Notes: generated by a model not told the origin, from the sequence alone. A stretch of DNA of 43,851 bases from an uncultured Actinomycetes bacterium (GCA_903821145.1 CAIJKC010000034.1:1-43851), one strand, 5' to 3'. Counted from the first letter of the stretch, positions 1 to 8,741 are shown. Translations and numbers: made by a program.

Positions 1-1288
1 AGGCATTCAGGTATCAGGATCGGATGTGAAGGCTTCAACGGTTACGGAGAATCTTCACACTATGGGGGCACAGATCTTTATCGGTCACCGTGCTGAAAAT
101 GTTGATGAAGCAGATCTGGTGGTCCTCTCAACGGCTATCGCTGCCAATAACCCAGAGCGAATTGCTGCTCAGGAGCGGGGAATTACGCTGATTGCTCGGG
201 CCCAAGCTTTGGCCCTCTTAATGCAAGGCAAAGAATCTGTTGCAGTCGCTGGCACACACGGCAAGACCACTACGACATCAATGCTCACAGTTGCGCTGCA
301 AAGTGCAGGCATGGATCCATCCTTTGCCATTGGCGGAATGATCAACGCTTCAGGAGTAAATGCCTACTCTGGCTCTGGCTCAATCTTCGTCGCGGAGGCC
401 GATGAGAGTGATGGTTCTTTCTTGGCCTATAAACCACTTGGTGCCATCATCACAAATATCGAGCTCGATCATGTGGATCATTTTGCAACTCTGGAATCGA
501 TCTACTCGGTATTTACTGACTTTGTTGCCTCCATTGCATCTGGTGGTTTCCTCGTCGCTTGCGGTGATGACCAAGGGGTGTTGGCACTTTTGGCTCGCAT
601 TGATCGCAGCGACATCACCATCATTACATATGGCGAAGGTGAAAATGATTGGCAGATCACAAGGCTTGGGCTCGAGGCAGAGAGATCATCAGCCCGCGTT
701 CTCCACAATGGCAAAGTAGTTGGCGAATTAGAGTTATTGGTTCCTGGCAAACATAACGCTCTGAATGCACTGGCTGCTCTTGCAGCAAGTAGCGCCCTTG
801 GAGTTCCTGCTCGCTCGATTCTCGACGGACTTGCCACATTCTCTGGTTCCCGTCGCAGATTTGAATTGAAAGGTGAGGCCAGGGGAGTAAGAGTCATTGA
901 TGATTACGGACATCACCCAACCGAGATTCGCGTGACACTAGAGACCGCCCGTCGGTATGCCGGAAGTGGGCGATTGATCGTCGTATTTCAGCCCCATCGC
1001 TATAGTCGCACGCAGGCTTTTGCCAAAGAGTTTGCGACCGCTCTATCCCTGGCAGATGAGATCTATCTCCTTGAAGTCTATGCAGCCAGTGAAGATCCGA
1101 TTCCTGGGGTCTCATCGCTGCTCATCTCCTCACAGATGTCAGGATCACACGTCCACTACGAGCCTTCGATGATCGCAGTTGTGGAAGCAATCGCTGCCAC
1201 CGCAAAAATGGGCGATGTTGTGATGACCATGGGCGCCGGTGATGTGAACGCTCTTTCTCCCGTTATTTTGAAGACCCTCGCCCAATAA
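1..1288 (+). CDS. murC: UDP-N-acetylmuramate--L-alanine ligase, 5' end missing
   Basis: This cytoplasmic Mur ligase joins L-alanine to UDP-N-acetylmuramic acid using ATP, the first step of the peptidoglycan stem peptide. The reading frame is open from base 2 to the window edge, so the gene is truncated at its 5' end. About 428 residues are present. Roughly 35-40 N-terminal residues, with the glycine-rich UDP-binding loop, lie outside the window, and the GTG at 26 is internal. Visible motifs are the ATP loop GTHGKTTTT (codons near 251-277), EADESDGS, the DDYGHHPTE segment of the C-terminal domain and FQPHRYSRT. These are diagnostic for MurC rather than MurD, E or F. The stop codon directly abuts the ftsQ start, so the two are probably translationally coupled in the division/cell-wall operon. 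Confidence 0.96.
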   Translation, partial: GIQVSGSDVKASTVTENLHTMGAQIFIGHRAENVDEADLVVLSTAIAANNPERIAAQERGITLIARAQALALLMQGKESVAVAGTHGKTTTTSMLTVALQSAGMDPSFAIGGMINASGVNAYSGSGSIFVAEADESDGSFLAYKPLGAIITNIELDHVDHFATLESIYSVFTDFVASIASGGFLVACGDDQGVLALLARIDRSDITIITYGEGENDWQITRLGLEAERSSARVLHNGKVVGELELLVPGKHNALNALAALAASSALGVPARSILDGLATFSGSRRRFELKGEARGVRVIDDYGHHPTEIRVTLETARRYAGSGRLIVVFQPHRYSRTQAFAKEFATALSLADEIYLLEVYAASEDPIPGVSSLLISSQMSGSHVHYEPSMIAVVEAIAATAKMGDVVMTMGAGDVNALSPVILKTLAQ

Positions 1289-2053
1289 ATGAAGAGAGTG
1301 AGAATTGCTCGGCGCGAGAAATCAGAGCTTGAGAAAAGGCGTCGTCTGCGAAAGCGCTCCTTTCAGATTCGCCACTTTCCAGGGATCTTCCTCTCCGTTC
1401 TCCTTATTTCACTACTTGCCTACCTATTAGGCTGGTCACAACTCCTCTCCCTCAAAGCGATTCAGATAGATGGAACCACGCAGGTATCTGCAATTCAGAG
1501 TTCTATCGATTCACTTAATCCGGTTGTCAAAATTGGCGAACCCTTGGCCCGCATCGATGTTCATGCTATCGAACGCAAAATTTCAGAGAATTCTTGGATT
1601 CAAGCAACTCATATAGGACGTAGTTGGATTCATGGGAAGCTAAATATTTCAGTCATCGAAAAGCATCCAGTCGCCTCCTATCTGCGTGCAGATTCGACAA
1701 CAGGATATTTCGACTCTGAGGGAAAAGATTTCATATCGCCACTGAGCTATACAGGTATTCCTACCATTGATCTTCAATCACCTACGGTGGCTGCAAAGCA
1801 GGCAATCGCTCTATTCTTGACTCAACTACCTCCTACTTATCTGCAGAAGGCTCAATCATTTACTGTGACGAAGGCGACTGCCATCGAGATGACCTTGGCG
1901 ATTTCAAAGAAGAGGATAGTCACCATCTCGTGGGGAGAGGCGACTGATATTCCTTTGAAAATACAGGTTTATGAGAAGTTATTGGCCATGAAAGAGAATA
2001 GGCAATCACTTCATTTTGATCTGACAGATCCATTGGCACCGATTACAAAATAA
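1289..2053 (+). CDS. ftsQ: Cell division protein FtsQ (DivIB)
   Basis: FtsQ is a bitopic membrane protein of the divisome that links FtsB/FtsL and the septal synthase to the Z ring. The 254-residue product has a very basic cytoplasmic tail (residues 1-28, rich in Arg/Lys), one membrane segment at about 31-50, then an extracellular POTRA-like domain beginning near residue 53 (LKAIQIDGTTQVS) and a beta domain. Length and architecture fit actinobacterial FtsQ, whose sequence is weakly conserved. The identification therefore rests on architecture plus its place between murC and ftsZ. The ATG follows the murC stop with no gap and no Shine-Dalgarno of its own, which suggests reinitiation. A gap of 118 nt follows before ftsZ. 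Confidence 0.9.
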   Translation: MKRVRIARREKSELEKRRRLRKRSFQIRHFPGIFLSVLLISLLAYLLGWSQLLSLKAIQIDGTTQVSAIQSSIDSLNPVVKIGEPLARIDVHAIERKISENSWIQATHIGRSWIHGKLNISVIEKHPVASYLRADSTTGYFDSEGKDFISPLSYTGIPTIDLQSPTVAAKQAIALFLTQLPPTYLQKAQSFTVTKATAIEMTLAISKKRIVTISWGEATDIPLKIQVYEKLLAMKENRQSLHFDLTDPLAPITK

Positions 2054-2171
2054 GTTCAGCCATTTCGTGTCGGTCATTGCACGAGAGCGGTAGCACCCTT
2101 ACTTTCTGCTATCGGATTAACTTTTACTTTAACTCTCAAGTAGAGATTTAGAGAACAGAAAGAGGCTTATT
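2054..2171 (+). promoter_or_regulatory. ftsQ-ftsZ intergenic region, likely ftsZ promoter
   Basis: This 118-nt gap is long for this window and probably holds a dedicated ftsZ promoter. The best hexamer pair I see is TTGCAC (2087-2092) and TATCGG (2110-2115) with a 17-nt spacer; the second box is imperfect. A TACTTT at 2125-2130 is an alternative -10 without a good -35. A clear Shine-Dalgarno AGAGG (2161-2165) lies 6 nt before the ftsZ GTG, so ftsZ is not leaderless, unlike several other genes here. No hairpin terminator is visible after ftsQ. Confidence 0.35.
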
Positions 2172-3335
2172 GTGGCAACACCGCAGAATTATCTTGCAGT
2201 AATCAAGGTCGTCGGAATCGGCGGCGGCGGTGTGAATGCTGTGAATCGAATGATTGAAGCAGGACTCAAAGGTGTTGAGTTCATTGCAATCAATACAGAT
2301 GCACAACAGCTCATCATGTCGGATGCAGATGTCAAATTAGATATCGGTCGTAAATCAACTCGCGGTCTTGGCGCAGGCGCTGCACCAGAAGTTGGTCGAC
2401 AGGCGGCACTCGATCATGTTGAAGAAATTGAAGAGATGTTACGCGGTGCAGATATGGTCTTTGTAACTGCTGGTGAAGGTGGTGGAACCGGAACTGGTGG
2501 TGCACCTGTCGTCGCAAAGATTGCAAAGGATCTTGGCGCACTTACCGTCGGTGTTGTGACTAAGCCGTTCTCATTCGAAGCAAAGCACCGTACTGCTCAA
2601 GCCGAAGAGGGCATTGCAAATCTGCGTGCAGAAGTTGATACCTTGATTGTTATTCCCAACGATCGCCTTCTCGCAATATCTGATCGCACCATTACAACAG
2701 TTGATGCCTTCAAGAGCGCGGATGCCGTTCTTCTTGCCGGTGTCCAAGGAATTACAGATCTGATCACAACTCCTGGTCTTATCAACCTAGATTTTGCCGA
2801 TGTGAAGAGTGTGATGTCAGGAGCAGGATCGGCGCTCATGGGAATTGGTTCAGCACGAGGTGAAGCACGCGCAATCCGCGCAGCTGAACTCGCTATTGCA
2901 AGCCCATTGCTTGAGGCATCTATCGATGGCGCCCGAGGCGTCCTCATGTTGATTGCTGGCGGATCAGACCTTGGACTCTTTGAACTTTCAGAGGCAGCCG
3001 AGATGGTTGAGAAGTGTGCTCATCCTGATGCCAACTTCATTCTAGGAGCCGTAATCGACGACGCTCTCGGTGATGAGATACGCATTACTGTGATTGCAGC
3101 TGGCTTTGATGGCGGGGAGCCTAAGAAGGTGGAGATGCCAGTGATTAACGCAGCATCTCTTTCAGGCCAGGCAAACCCAATTGCCTCAAATGACCCAATC
3201 GCTGTCGCACTCGACCTTGGCATCAACGAGAACACTGGTGGAATTCCAACAGTGCAAACCCCACGTCGAAAGATCACCTTCGAAGATCTTGTTGCCCAAG
3301 ACGAAGATGATGATATTCCTGACTTTATGAAGTAA
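2172..3335 (+). CDS. ftsZ: Cell division GTPase FtsZ
   Basis: FtsZ is the tubulin-like GTPase that polymerises into the cytokinetic Z ring at mid-cell. The 387-residue protein has the N-terminal nucleotide-binding loop [11 protein letters not shown] (residues 17-27), NTDAQ, the tubulin signature GGGTGTG (103-109), and the catalytic T7 loop NLDFADVKS near residue 205. A variable acidic linker ends in DDDIPDFMK, the actinobacterial C-terminal peptide that binds partners such as SepF, encoded downstream. The GTG start is chosen because the N-terminus matches actinobacterial FtsZ ([13 protein letters not shown]) and because AGAGG sits 6 nt upstream. Length is normal for the family and nothing looks unusual. 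Confidence 0.98.
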   Translation: MATPQNYLAVIKVVGIGGGGVNAVNRMIEAGLKGVEFIAINTDAQQLIMSDADVKLDIGRKSTRGLGAGAAPEVGRQAALDHVEEIEEMLRGADMVFVTAGEGGGTGTGGAPVVAKIAKDLGALTVGVVTKPFSFEAKHRTAQAEEGIANLRAEVDTLIVIPNDRLLAISDRTITTVDAFKSADAVLLAGVQGITDLITTPGLINLDFADVKSVMSGAGSALMGIGSARGEARAIRAAELAIASPLLEASIDGARGVLMLIAGGSDLGLFELSEAAEMVEKCAHPDANFILGAVIDDALGDEIRITVIAAGFDGGEPKKVEMPVINAASLSGQANPIASNDPIAVALDLGINENTGGIPTVQTPRRKITFEDLVAQDEDDDIPDFMK

Positions 3336-3344
3336 TTCTTTGGA

Positions 3345-3980
3345 ATGCCAAAGATTCATTTCACTTCCGCTCCAAAGAACCTTGCTCTGCACACTGGGGA
3401 TAATCCTGAGCTCGTGCGCAAGAACCGTTCTGAGCTGCAAGAAGAATTGCATGTAGATTCACTGCAATTCATGCACCAGACACACAGTGATGTCGTAGCA
3501 ATGGTGAATGCCCATAGCGATCGAGATATCAATGCTGATGCGCTGATAACGCAGACACCAGGCTTGGGACTTGCCGTCCTTGTCGCCGACTGTATTCCGC
3601 TGCTCTTGAGCTCACCCACGTGTGTTGCAGCAGTTCACGTCGGCAGGGTTGGAATGACAAATGGCATTATTGATAAGACTCTCGATGCCATGGAGGGGTT
3701 AGGTGCTACAGGCATCTTTGCCTGGATTGGACCTTCAATCTGTGGCTCATGTTATGAAGTCTCACCAGAGATGTATGAAGAAGTTACGACATTCTTTCCA
3801 GGATCTGCTACGACCTCTGCCAAGCATTGCCTAGATCTTCCGAGGGGAACGATTGCAATTTTGCGTGAACGAGGTATTGATACTCATGCCTTGGGCCTTT
3901 GCACGGTGGAGAATTCACAGTTCTTCTCCCATCGCAGAGATAAATCTCTTGGAAGGCAGGCGGGAGTGATCTGCTTATGA
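3345..3980 (+). CDS. pgeF: Peptidoglycan editing factor PgeF (YfiH/laccase-domain family)
   Basis: This 211-residue protein belongs to the YfiH/DUF152 'laccase-domain' family. The E. coli member is a peptidoglycan editing factor that removes L-Ser-containing muropeptide precursors; other members were described as polyphenol oxidases or purine nucleoside-active enzymes. The expected metal ligands are visible: a His in MHQTHSDVV (H47), Cys in VADCIP (C83) and His in AVHVGRVGM (H98). The usual HAGWRG segment reads HVGRVG, so the Trp is missing, while the His and first Gly are kept. IGPSICGSCYEV matches the C-terminal family motif. The gene follows ftsZ by 9 nt and shares ATGA with yggS, the usual actinobacterial arrangement. 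There is no convincing Shine-Dalgarno; a weak TAATTC lies 6 nt before the ATG. Confidence 0.88.
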   Translation: MPKIHFTSAPKNLALHTGDNPELVRKNRSELQEELHVDSLQFMHQTHSDVVAMVNAHSDRDINADALITQTPGLGLAVLVADCIPLLLSSPTCVAAVHVGRVGMTNGIIDKTLDAMEGLGATGIFAWIGPSICGSCYEVSPEMYEEVTTFFPGSATTSAKHCLDLPRGTIAILRERGIDTHALGLCTVENSQFFSHRRDKSLGRQAGVICL

Positions 3981-4657
3981 ATGAACGCTTTGACGAGCTA
4001 CGGATCAATCTGCGTGCGGTACAGGAGAAGATCGAAAAAGCTGCGAGTGCTGCTGGGCGAGAGCCTGATGAGATCACGCTGATTGCCGTGACGAAGTTCT
4101 TCCCGTTATCGGATGTGAGAGCTCTTTATGATCTTGGAATCCGAAACTTTGGTGAAAATAGGGATGAAGAAGGAGCACAGAAGGCTGGAGAGCTTGCTTC
4201 GGATGCACTCTGGCACTTCCAAGGACAGATTCAAGGACGAAAGATCCCATCACTTCTTGAATGGGCTGACTACATCCATTCACTTGATTCACTGGACCAT
4301 GCCACAAAGTGTGAGCGAAGGCTGGCCGAGATGGGGGAGAGTCGTGCTTTCTTCATCCAGATCAACCTAGAGCCAGAACGCACAGACCGAGGCGGGATCA
4401 CTCTCTCGCAGTTACCAGAGTTCATCTCTGCAGTTCGTGAGTTACGCCACCTGCAGGTCAGTGGTTTGATGACGGTGCCACCAGTGGATGCAGACCCGGC
4501 ACGATCGTTTGCCCAGATCGCCGCCGCCGCAGATCTTGTGGGTGTTGAAGGATTATCGATGGGGATGAGCGGTGACTTTGAAGCTGCCATCTGCGCCGGT
4601 GCGACACATATCCGGGTGGGTAGTTCAATCCTCGGATCACGTCCGACCCCCGCCTAA
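3977..4657 (+). CDS. yggS: YggS/PROSC family pyridoxal-phosphate homeostasis protein
   Basis: This is a PLP-binding TIM-barrel protein without known catalytic activity that buffers cellular pyridoxal phosphate and influences amino-acid and keto-acid pools. The 226-residue sequence has the PLP lysine in LIAVTKF (K40), the FGENRDEE segment, the HFQGQIQGRK motif (a variant of the usual FIGxxQxNK) and the C-terminal phosphate-binding stretch SMGMSGDFEAAI followed by IRVGSSILG. The start overlaps the pgeF stop by 4 nt (ATGA), indicating coupled translation. Its place between pgeF and sepF is standard in actinobacteria and firmicutes. The stop codon TAA forms the first three bases of the presumed sepF -10 box. 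Confidence 0.94.
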   Translation: MNERFDELRINLRAVQEKIEKAASAAGREPDEITLIAVTKFFPLSDVRALYDLGIRNFGENRDEEGAQKAGELASDALWHFQGQIQGRKIPSLLEWADYIHSLDSLDHATKCERRLAEMGESRAFFIQINLEPERTDRGGITLSQLPEFISAVRELRHLQVSGLMTVPPVDADPARSFAQIAAAADLVGVEGLSMGMSGDFEAAICAGATHIRVGSSILGSRPTPA

Positions 4658-4660
4658 ACT
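4655..4660 (+). promoter_or_regulatory. Putative leaderless -10 box of sepF (TAAACT)
   Basis: TAAACT fits the actinobacterial -10 consensus TAnnnT and ends 6 nt before the sepF ATG, so a transcript starting about 7 nt downstream would begin at the start codon. No Shine-Dalgarno is present in the 9-nt gap (4658-4666). The first three bases are also the yggS stop codon. No clear -35 is seen. Confidence 0.55.
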
Positions 4661-4666
4661 TCTCTT

Positions 4667-5164
4667 ATGGCTAAAGGACTAAAGAAGATCGCAGGTTACC
4701 TCGGACTCGTTGATGATGAGGCAGATTTTGAGACGACCGTAGCACTTGAGATTCCTCAGAAGAGTGTGCGCGTCACTCCACCTGCAACGGCAGTGCGCGT
4801 CACTGAAGCGGCACCCATTCGCACTCGAGTCGCACCTGCATCTGTGGCACCAGTTGCTCCTGCGATGCAGACAGAGTTGCCAATCATGGATTCAATCTTC
4901 ACCATTCACCCACGTTTTTATAGCGAAGTTCGTGTTGTTGGAGAGCATTTCCGTGAAGGTCAGCCAGTTTTGATGAACCTCACCGACATGGATGATGCAG
5001 AGCGCAGACGTATTGTTGATTTTGCCTCAGGTCTTGTCTTTGGACATTTCGGAAGCATCGAACGCGTCACCTCCAAGGTCTTTCTTCTCACTCCAGCCAA
5101 TGTTCGCGTCTCATCTGAACATAAGGTCGCTGCAACTGAGGCAAGTTTTTTTAACCAGAGCTGA
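4667..5164 (+). CDS. sepF: Cell division protein SepF
   Basis: SepF anchors and bundles FtsZ filaments at the membrane and is the likely main Z-ring tether in actinobacteria, which lack FtsA. The 165-residue protein begins with a short amphipathic membrane-targeting helix (MAKGLKKIAGYLGL). A low-complexity linker rich in Ala, Pro, Val and Thr (about residues 30-75) follows. The SepF core (about 82-155) includes HPRFYSEVRVV, VLMNLTDMDDAERRRIVDF and LVFGHFGSIERV. Its natural partner, the FtsZ C-terminal peptide, is encoded three genes upstream. The gap to yggS is 9 nt and contains a -10-like box but no ribosome-binding site, so expression from a leaderless transcript is likely in addition to readthrough. 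Confidence 0.94.
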   Translation: MAKGLKKIAGYLGLVDDEADFETTVALEIPQKSVRVTPPATAVRVTEAAPIRTRVAPASVAPVAPAMQTELPIMDSIFTIHPRFYSEVRVVGEHFREGQPVLMNLTDMDDAERRRIVDFASGLVFGHFGSIERVTSKVFLLTPANVRVSSEHKVAATEASFFNQS

Positions 5165-5189
5165 TCAGAAGTAATACGAGCGATTCCCA

Positions 5190-5474
5190 ATGACAATCGT
5201 TGTTCTTCTCCTGCATTTTGTTCTGCGCATTTTTGTCCTCGCCTTATTTGGACGATTGATACTGGATTACGTTCGAGTCTTTGCAGCGCAATGGCGACCT
5301 AAGGGGATTCTCTTAGCTATAGCAGAGGCAATTTACGCAATAACCGATCCAGTTATTCGTTTTGTCAGGCGCTTTATTCCACCACTTCGCCTGGGGCCAG
5401 TTGCGATTGATCTATCGTTTATCGTGATCTTTATTGTTGTGCAGATGCTCTCTAACGCAGTGAGCAGACTCTAA
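5190..5474 (+). CDS. yggT: YggT family integral membrane protein
   Basis: This 94-residue protein has two strongly hydrophobic segments (about residues 3-27 and 71-92) flanking a loop with ITDPVIRFVRRFIPPL, the YggT family signature. The molecular function is unknown; homologues sit next to sepF in many bacteria and have been linked to division-site placement and osmotic tolerance. The ATG at 5190 gives the expected family length. No good Shine-Dalgarno is seen. The gene is the last of the plus-strand division block and converges on ileS. In most actinobacteria divIVA (wag31) would follow at this point but it is absent here. Confidence 0.88.
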   Translation: MTIVVLLLHFVLRIFVLALFGRLILDYVRVFAAQWRPKGILLAIAEAIYAITDPVIRFVRRFIPPLRLGPVAIDLSFIVIFIVVQMLSNAVSRL

Positions 5475-5488
5475 ACTTTACGTAAGTT
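5474..5488. terminator. Short inverted repeat between convergent yggT and ileS
   Basis: The arms AACTT and AAGTT flank TACGT, overlapping both stop codons of the convergent genes. The stem is short, with one unpaired T, and is followed by ATTTCTTC on the plus strand. It may act as a weak bidirectional terminator. Confidence 0.3.
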
Positions 5489-8400
5489 ATTTCTTCTCAA
5501 TGCGTGCAAGTGAGAGCGCAAGGCCAATCTCAGTATCCTCGATCACAAGAGATTCATCTCTGTGCAGGGCAGTTGCCAACACTTCATCGCCAATAAAACC
5601 AGACTCTGCACCGAATGCTGCGATCACTTCTGGTGTGCCATTCCAGGCCACAGTAATCCGATCTGAGATATCAAAGTCTGAGTTCTTACGCTCTTCTTGA
5701 ATAGCGCGAATAATTTCGCGCACAAGGCCGGCCTGGATGAGTTCTGGCGTCAGCTGGAGATCAAGAGCCAAGCTCTCACCAGCATGAGAGGCAACCGACC
5801 AGCCTGACTTCGGGGTCTCGGTGATGACCAAATCATCGAGTTCAAGTTCTGCGCTCTTGCCATCGTAGGAGATAGCCAGTTTTCCTTGAGTTCTAATGGA
5901 TCGCACAGTTTCGGTGTGATCGGTAGCAAGGAGTACTTTAGCGATCGCCTGCACATCGCTTCCAAACTTTGCACCGATGGTGCGGAAATTTGCTTTGATC
6001 GAAACATCAACGAGATCGCCATCAGCCTTCGCAAGATCATCGAGATCAAGAACATTGAGTTCATCGGCGATGTGGGCACGAATCTCAGGATCCATCGCCT
6101 CAAAGCCTTGAGCGGCGACGAGAGCTCGACCTAGGGGCTGGCGAATCTTGATCTTTGATTCAGCACGGGCTGCTCGGCCGAGTTCAACCAATCGACGTGA
6201 AAGCTGCACCGAGCGTGAGAGTGAGAGATCAATGAGTGTTGGATCTGCGATTGGGAAATCGGTGAGGTGAACAGATTCAGGAGCTGTTTGATCTGCAACA
6301 CGAACAAGTTCTTGCCAGACATGCTCTGTGATGAAGGGAATCATCGGAGCAAGCAGTTGCGTTAACTTTGTGAGCGCTTCAAAGAGCGTGGTCAGTGCTG
6401 CGCTATCGCCATCCCAGAAGCGACGGCGCGAGCGACGAACATACCAATTGGAGAGATCATCGATAAAGGCAGCAAGTAGCTTTCCAGCTTGTTGGGAATC
6501 AAACTCTGTATAGGCCTGATCAACACCCTTGATGAGTTGATTGAGTTCAGAGAGGATCCAGCGATCCATCGTTGCAGTCGATGGCGCGCTCTTTTGGTCA
6601 AGGGTGAAATCAGCAGCCTTGGCGTAGAGGGCGAAGAAGGAGACGGTGTTCCAGTAGGTAAGAAGGGTCTTGCGCACCACATCAGAGAGGGCGTCATGTC
6701 CCACGCGACGAGAAGACCATGGAGAGCCGGCGGCAAGCATGTACCAGCGAACGGCATCTGCACCGTGTTGATCCATCAGTGGAATTGGCTCAAGGACGTT
6801 ACCCAGATGCTTGCTCATCTTGCGTCCATCCTTATCCAGGATGTGGCCCAAACAGAGAACAGTCTCGTAGGAGCTCTGGTCAAAGACGAGGGTACCAATC
6901 GTCATCAAGGTATAGAACCAACCTCGCGTCTGATCGATCGCTTCGGCGATAAAGTCGGCAGGATAGGCAGCTTTAAACTTCTCTACCGATCCCTCTTTGT
7001 GAGGATAGCCCCACTGTGCAAATGGCATTGCGCCAGAGTCATACCAGCAGTCGATTACCTCATTGACTCGTACCATCGTCTCAGAACATTCGGTGCATGG
7101 AATGGTGATGTCATCAACAAATGGTCGGTGAGGATCAGTCGCAGTGAGTTCTTTACCGCTGAGAGCGGAGAGTTCAGCAAGTGAACCTACGCAATAGAGA
7201 TGGCCTTCAGGACAGCGCCAGATCGGAAGTGGTGTTCCCCAATATCGATTGCGCGAGACCGCCCAGTCAATATTGTTGGTAAGCCAATCACCATAGCGGC
7301 CAGTCTTAATTGTCTCTGGGTGCCAATCAGTCTTGGCATTTTCACGTAGAAGTGCATCTTTGATTTCAGTAGTGCGGATATACCAAGAAGGTTGCGCGTA
7401 GTAGATCAGGACTGTGTGGCAACGCCAGCAATGTGGGTAGGAGTGCTCATATTGCGTATGTTTAAACATCAAGCCACGCGCCTTGAGATCCTTAATTAAA
7501 ATCTTATCTGCATCCTTAAAGAAGATGCCACCGATCAGGCCAACCTCAGGCAAGAAGGTGCCATCTGGTGCCACTGGGTTAACAACAGGCAGTCCATAGG
7601 CACGGCAGACCTGTAGGTCATCGGCGCCAAATGCGGGGGATTGGTGAACTAATCCGGTTCCATCTTCGACGGTGACATAGTCCGCGAGAACGATGAAGTG
7701 TGAGTCAGGGATCTCAATGAGATCAAAGGGACGGGTGTAGGTGGAGCGCTCAAGGTCGCTGCCGATCACTGTGGCAAGGATTGTGATCTCATCACTTTTG
7801 GCAATCGTGGAGACGAGATTTTCAGCAACGACAAGTCGCTCAGAACCTTCATCGGTGGTGATCTCGATAATTTGATAATTGACCTTGGGGTTTACGGCGA
7901 TCGCAGTATTTGAGACCAGAGTCCAGGGTGTTGTTGTCCACACGAGGAAGGATGCGCCATGTTCTGCAGCAACCCCTGATGTGGCTTTAAATCGCACATA
8001 GACAGATGGATCTTGAACTGTCTCATACCCCTGCGCAAGTTCATGGTCGGATAGACCCGTTCCACACCGTGGGCAATAGGGAGCAACGCGATGATCTTGA
8101 ACAAGCAGTCCCTTTTTGAAGATCTGCTGGAGAGACCACCAAACACTCTCAACATATTCAGGAGACATCGTCCAATAGGCTTCCTCGAAATCAACCCAAA
8201 AGCCCATGCGATGGGTCATCTGACTAAATTCGCCGACATGGCGTTGAACAGATTCACGGCACTTCTCATTGAAAGCTGCGATTCCAAATTTTTCGTTATC
8301 GCCTTTGCCAGTAAATTCAAGTTCCTTCTCAACAGCAATCTCAACGGGTAGTCCATGACAATCCCAGCCCGCTTTACGGATGACCTGATTGCCCTTCATC

Positions 8401-8648
8401 GTCTGATAGCGCGGGAAGAGATCTTTAAAGACGCGAGCTTCAATATGGTGAGTGCCAGGTTTACCGTTGGCTGTAGGCGGACCTTCATAGAAGGTCCAAC
8501 GTGGGGCTCCATCGCGGGCCGCGATCGTCTTAGCGAAGATTGAGTTCTCTTCCCAGAAAGTGAGGATCTGGTGCTCGGTTGCTGGCAGGTCGATGGCAGG
8601 GGCGAGAGCCTTAAATCTGCCCATTCCTGCGCTCTCCACGATTGCCAC
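5487..8648 (-). CDS. ileS: Isoleucyl-tRNA synthetase
   Basis: This class Ia synthetase charges tRNA-Ile and edits misactivated valine. The product has about 1053 residues. The first catalytic motif appears as GTHH (residues 65-68) in PPTANGKPGTHH, and the second as KMSKH (610-614). Zinc-ligand-like clusters PYCPRCG and PHCWRCH, and IPCTECSETM, are present, followed by a C-terminal anticodon-binding region. The overall pattern matches the mycobacterial, eukaryote-like IleS type rather than E. coli IleS. The GTG start at 8648 has a TATAAG box 5 nt upstream and could be leaderless. An ATG at 8624 (residue 9) has GGAG nearby and is an alternative. The gene is inverted relative to its neighbours. 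I saw no T-box leader in the 132-nt upstream gap. Confidence 0.97.
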   Translation of the reverse strand: MAIVESAGMGRFKALAPAIDLPATEHQILTFWEENSIFAKTIAARDGAPRWTFYEGPPTANGKPGTHHIEARVFKDLFPRYQTMKGNQVIRKAGWDCHGLPVEIAVEKELEFTGKGDNEKFGIAAFNEKCRESVQRHVGEFSQMTHRMGFWVDFEEAYWTMSPEYVESVWWSLQQIFKKGLLVQDHRVAPYCPRCGTGLSDHELAQGYETVQDPSVYVRFKATSGVAAEHGASFLVWTTTPWTLVSNTAIAVNPKVNYQIIEITTDEGSERLVVAENLVSTIAKSDEITILATVIGSDLERSTYTRPFDLIEIPDSHFIVLADYVTVEDGTGLVHQSPAFGADDLQVCRAYGLPVVNPVAPDGTFLPEVGLIGGIFFKDADKILIKDLKARGLMFKHTQYEHSYPHCWRCHTVLIYYAQPSWYIRTTEIKDALLRENAKTDWHPETIKTGRYGDWLTNNIDWAVSRNRYWGTPLPIWRCPEGHLYCVGSLAELSALSGKELTATDPHRPFVDDITIPCTECSETMVRVNEVIDCWYDSGAMPFAQWGYPHKEGSVEKFKAAYPADFIAEAIDQTRGWFYTLMTIGTLVFDQSSYETVLCLGHILDKDGRKMSKHLGNVLEPIPLMDQHGADAVRWYMLAAGSPWSSRRVGHDALSDVVRKTLLTYWNTVSFFALYAKAADFTLDQKSAPSTATMDRWILSELNQLIKGVDQAYTEFDSQQAGKLLAAFIDDLSNWYVRRSRRRFWDGDSAALTTLFEALTKLTQLLAPMIPFITEHVWQELVRVADQTAPESVHLTDFPIADPTLIDLSLSRSVQLSRRLVELGRAARAESKIKIRQPLGRALVAAQGFEAMDPEIRAHIADELNVLDLDDLAKADGDLVDVSIKANFRTIGAKFGSDVQAIAKVLLATDHTETVRSIRTQGKLAISYDGKSAELELDDLVITETPKSGWSVASHAGESLALDLQLTPELIQAGLVREIIRAIQEERKNSDFDISDRITVAWNGTPEVIAAFGAESGFIGDEVLATALHRDESLVIEDTEIGLALSLARIEKK

Positions 8649-8653
8649 CCATT

Positions 8654-8659
8654 CTTATA
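8654..8659 (-). promoter_or_regulatory. Possible ileS -10 box
   Basis: On the minus strand TATAAG ends 5 nt before the GTG start of ileS. It resembles a -10 element but ends in G instead of T, and no -35 partner is convincing. The 132-nt gap to the divergent dksA-like gene must contain both promoters. Confidence 0.3.
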
Positions 8660-8711
8660 GCTTCCACACGCTCATCTGCTGAGGTAAGAGGGGAAGTCTA
8701 GCGCGGCGAAG

Positions 8712-8741
8712 TTGGCGTTTAGCGCTTATAAGTTCTAGCCT
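8712..8741 (+). promoter_or_regulatory. Putative promoter of the dksA-like/lspA/rluD operon
   Basis: TTGGCG (8712-8717) and TAGCCT (8736-8741) are separated by 18 nt and face the dksA-like gene. The predicted leader is about 33 nt and keeps the Shine-Dalgarno AGAGG just before the ATG at 8781. This is one of the few places in the window with a recognisable -35/-10 pair. Confidence 0.45.

Noticed and set aside
6489-7184. A 231-codon open frame opposite to ileS
   Set aside because: It lies wholly within the conserved ileS coding sequence, has no ribosome-binding site or recognisable domain, and reflects the codon bias of the real gene on the other strand.
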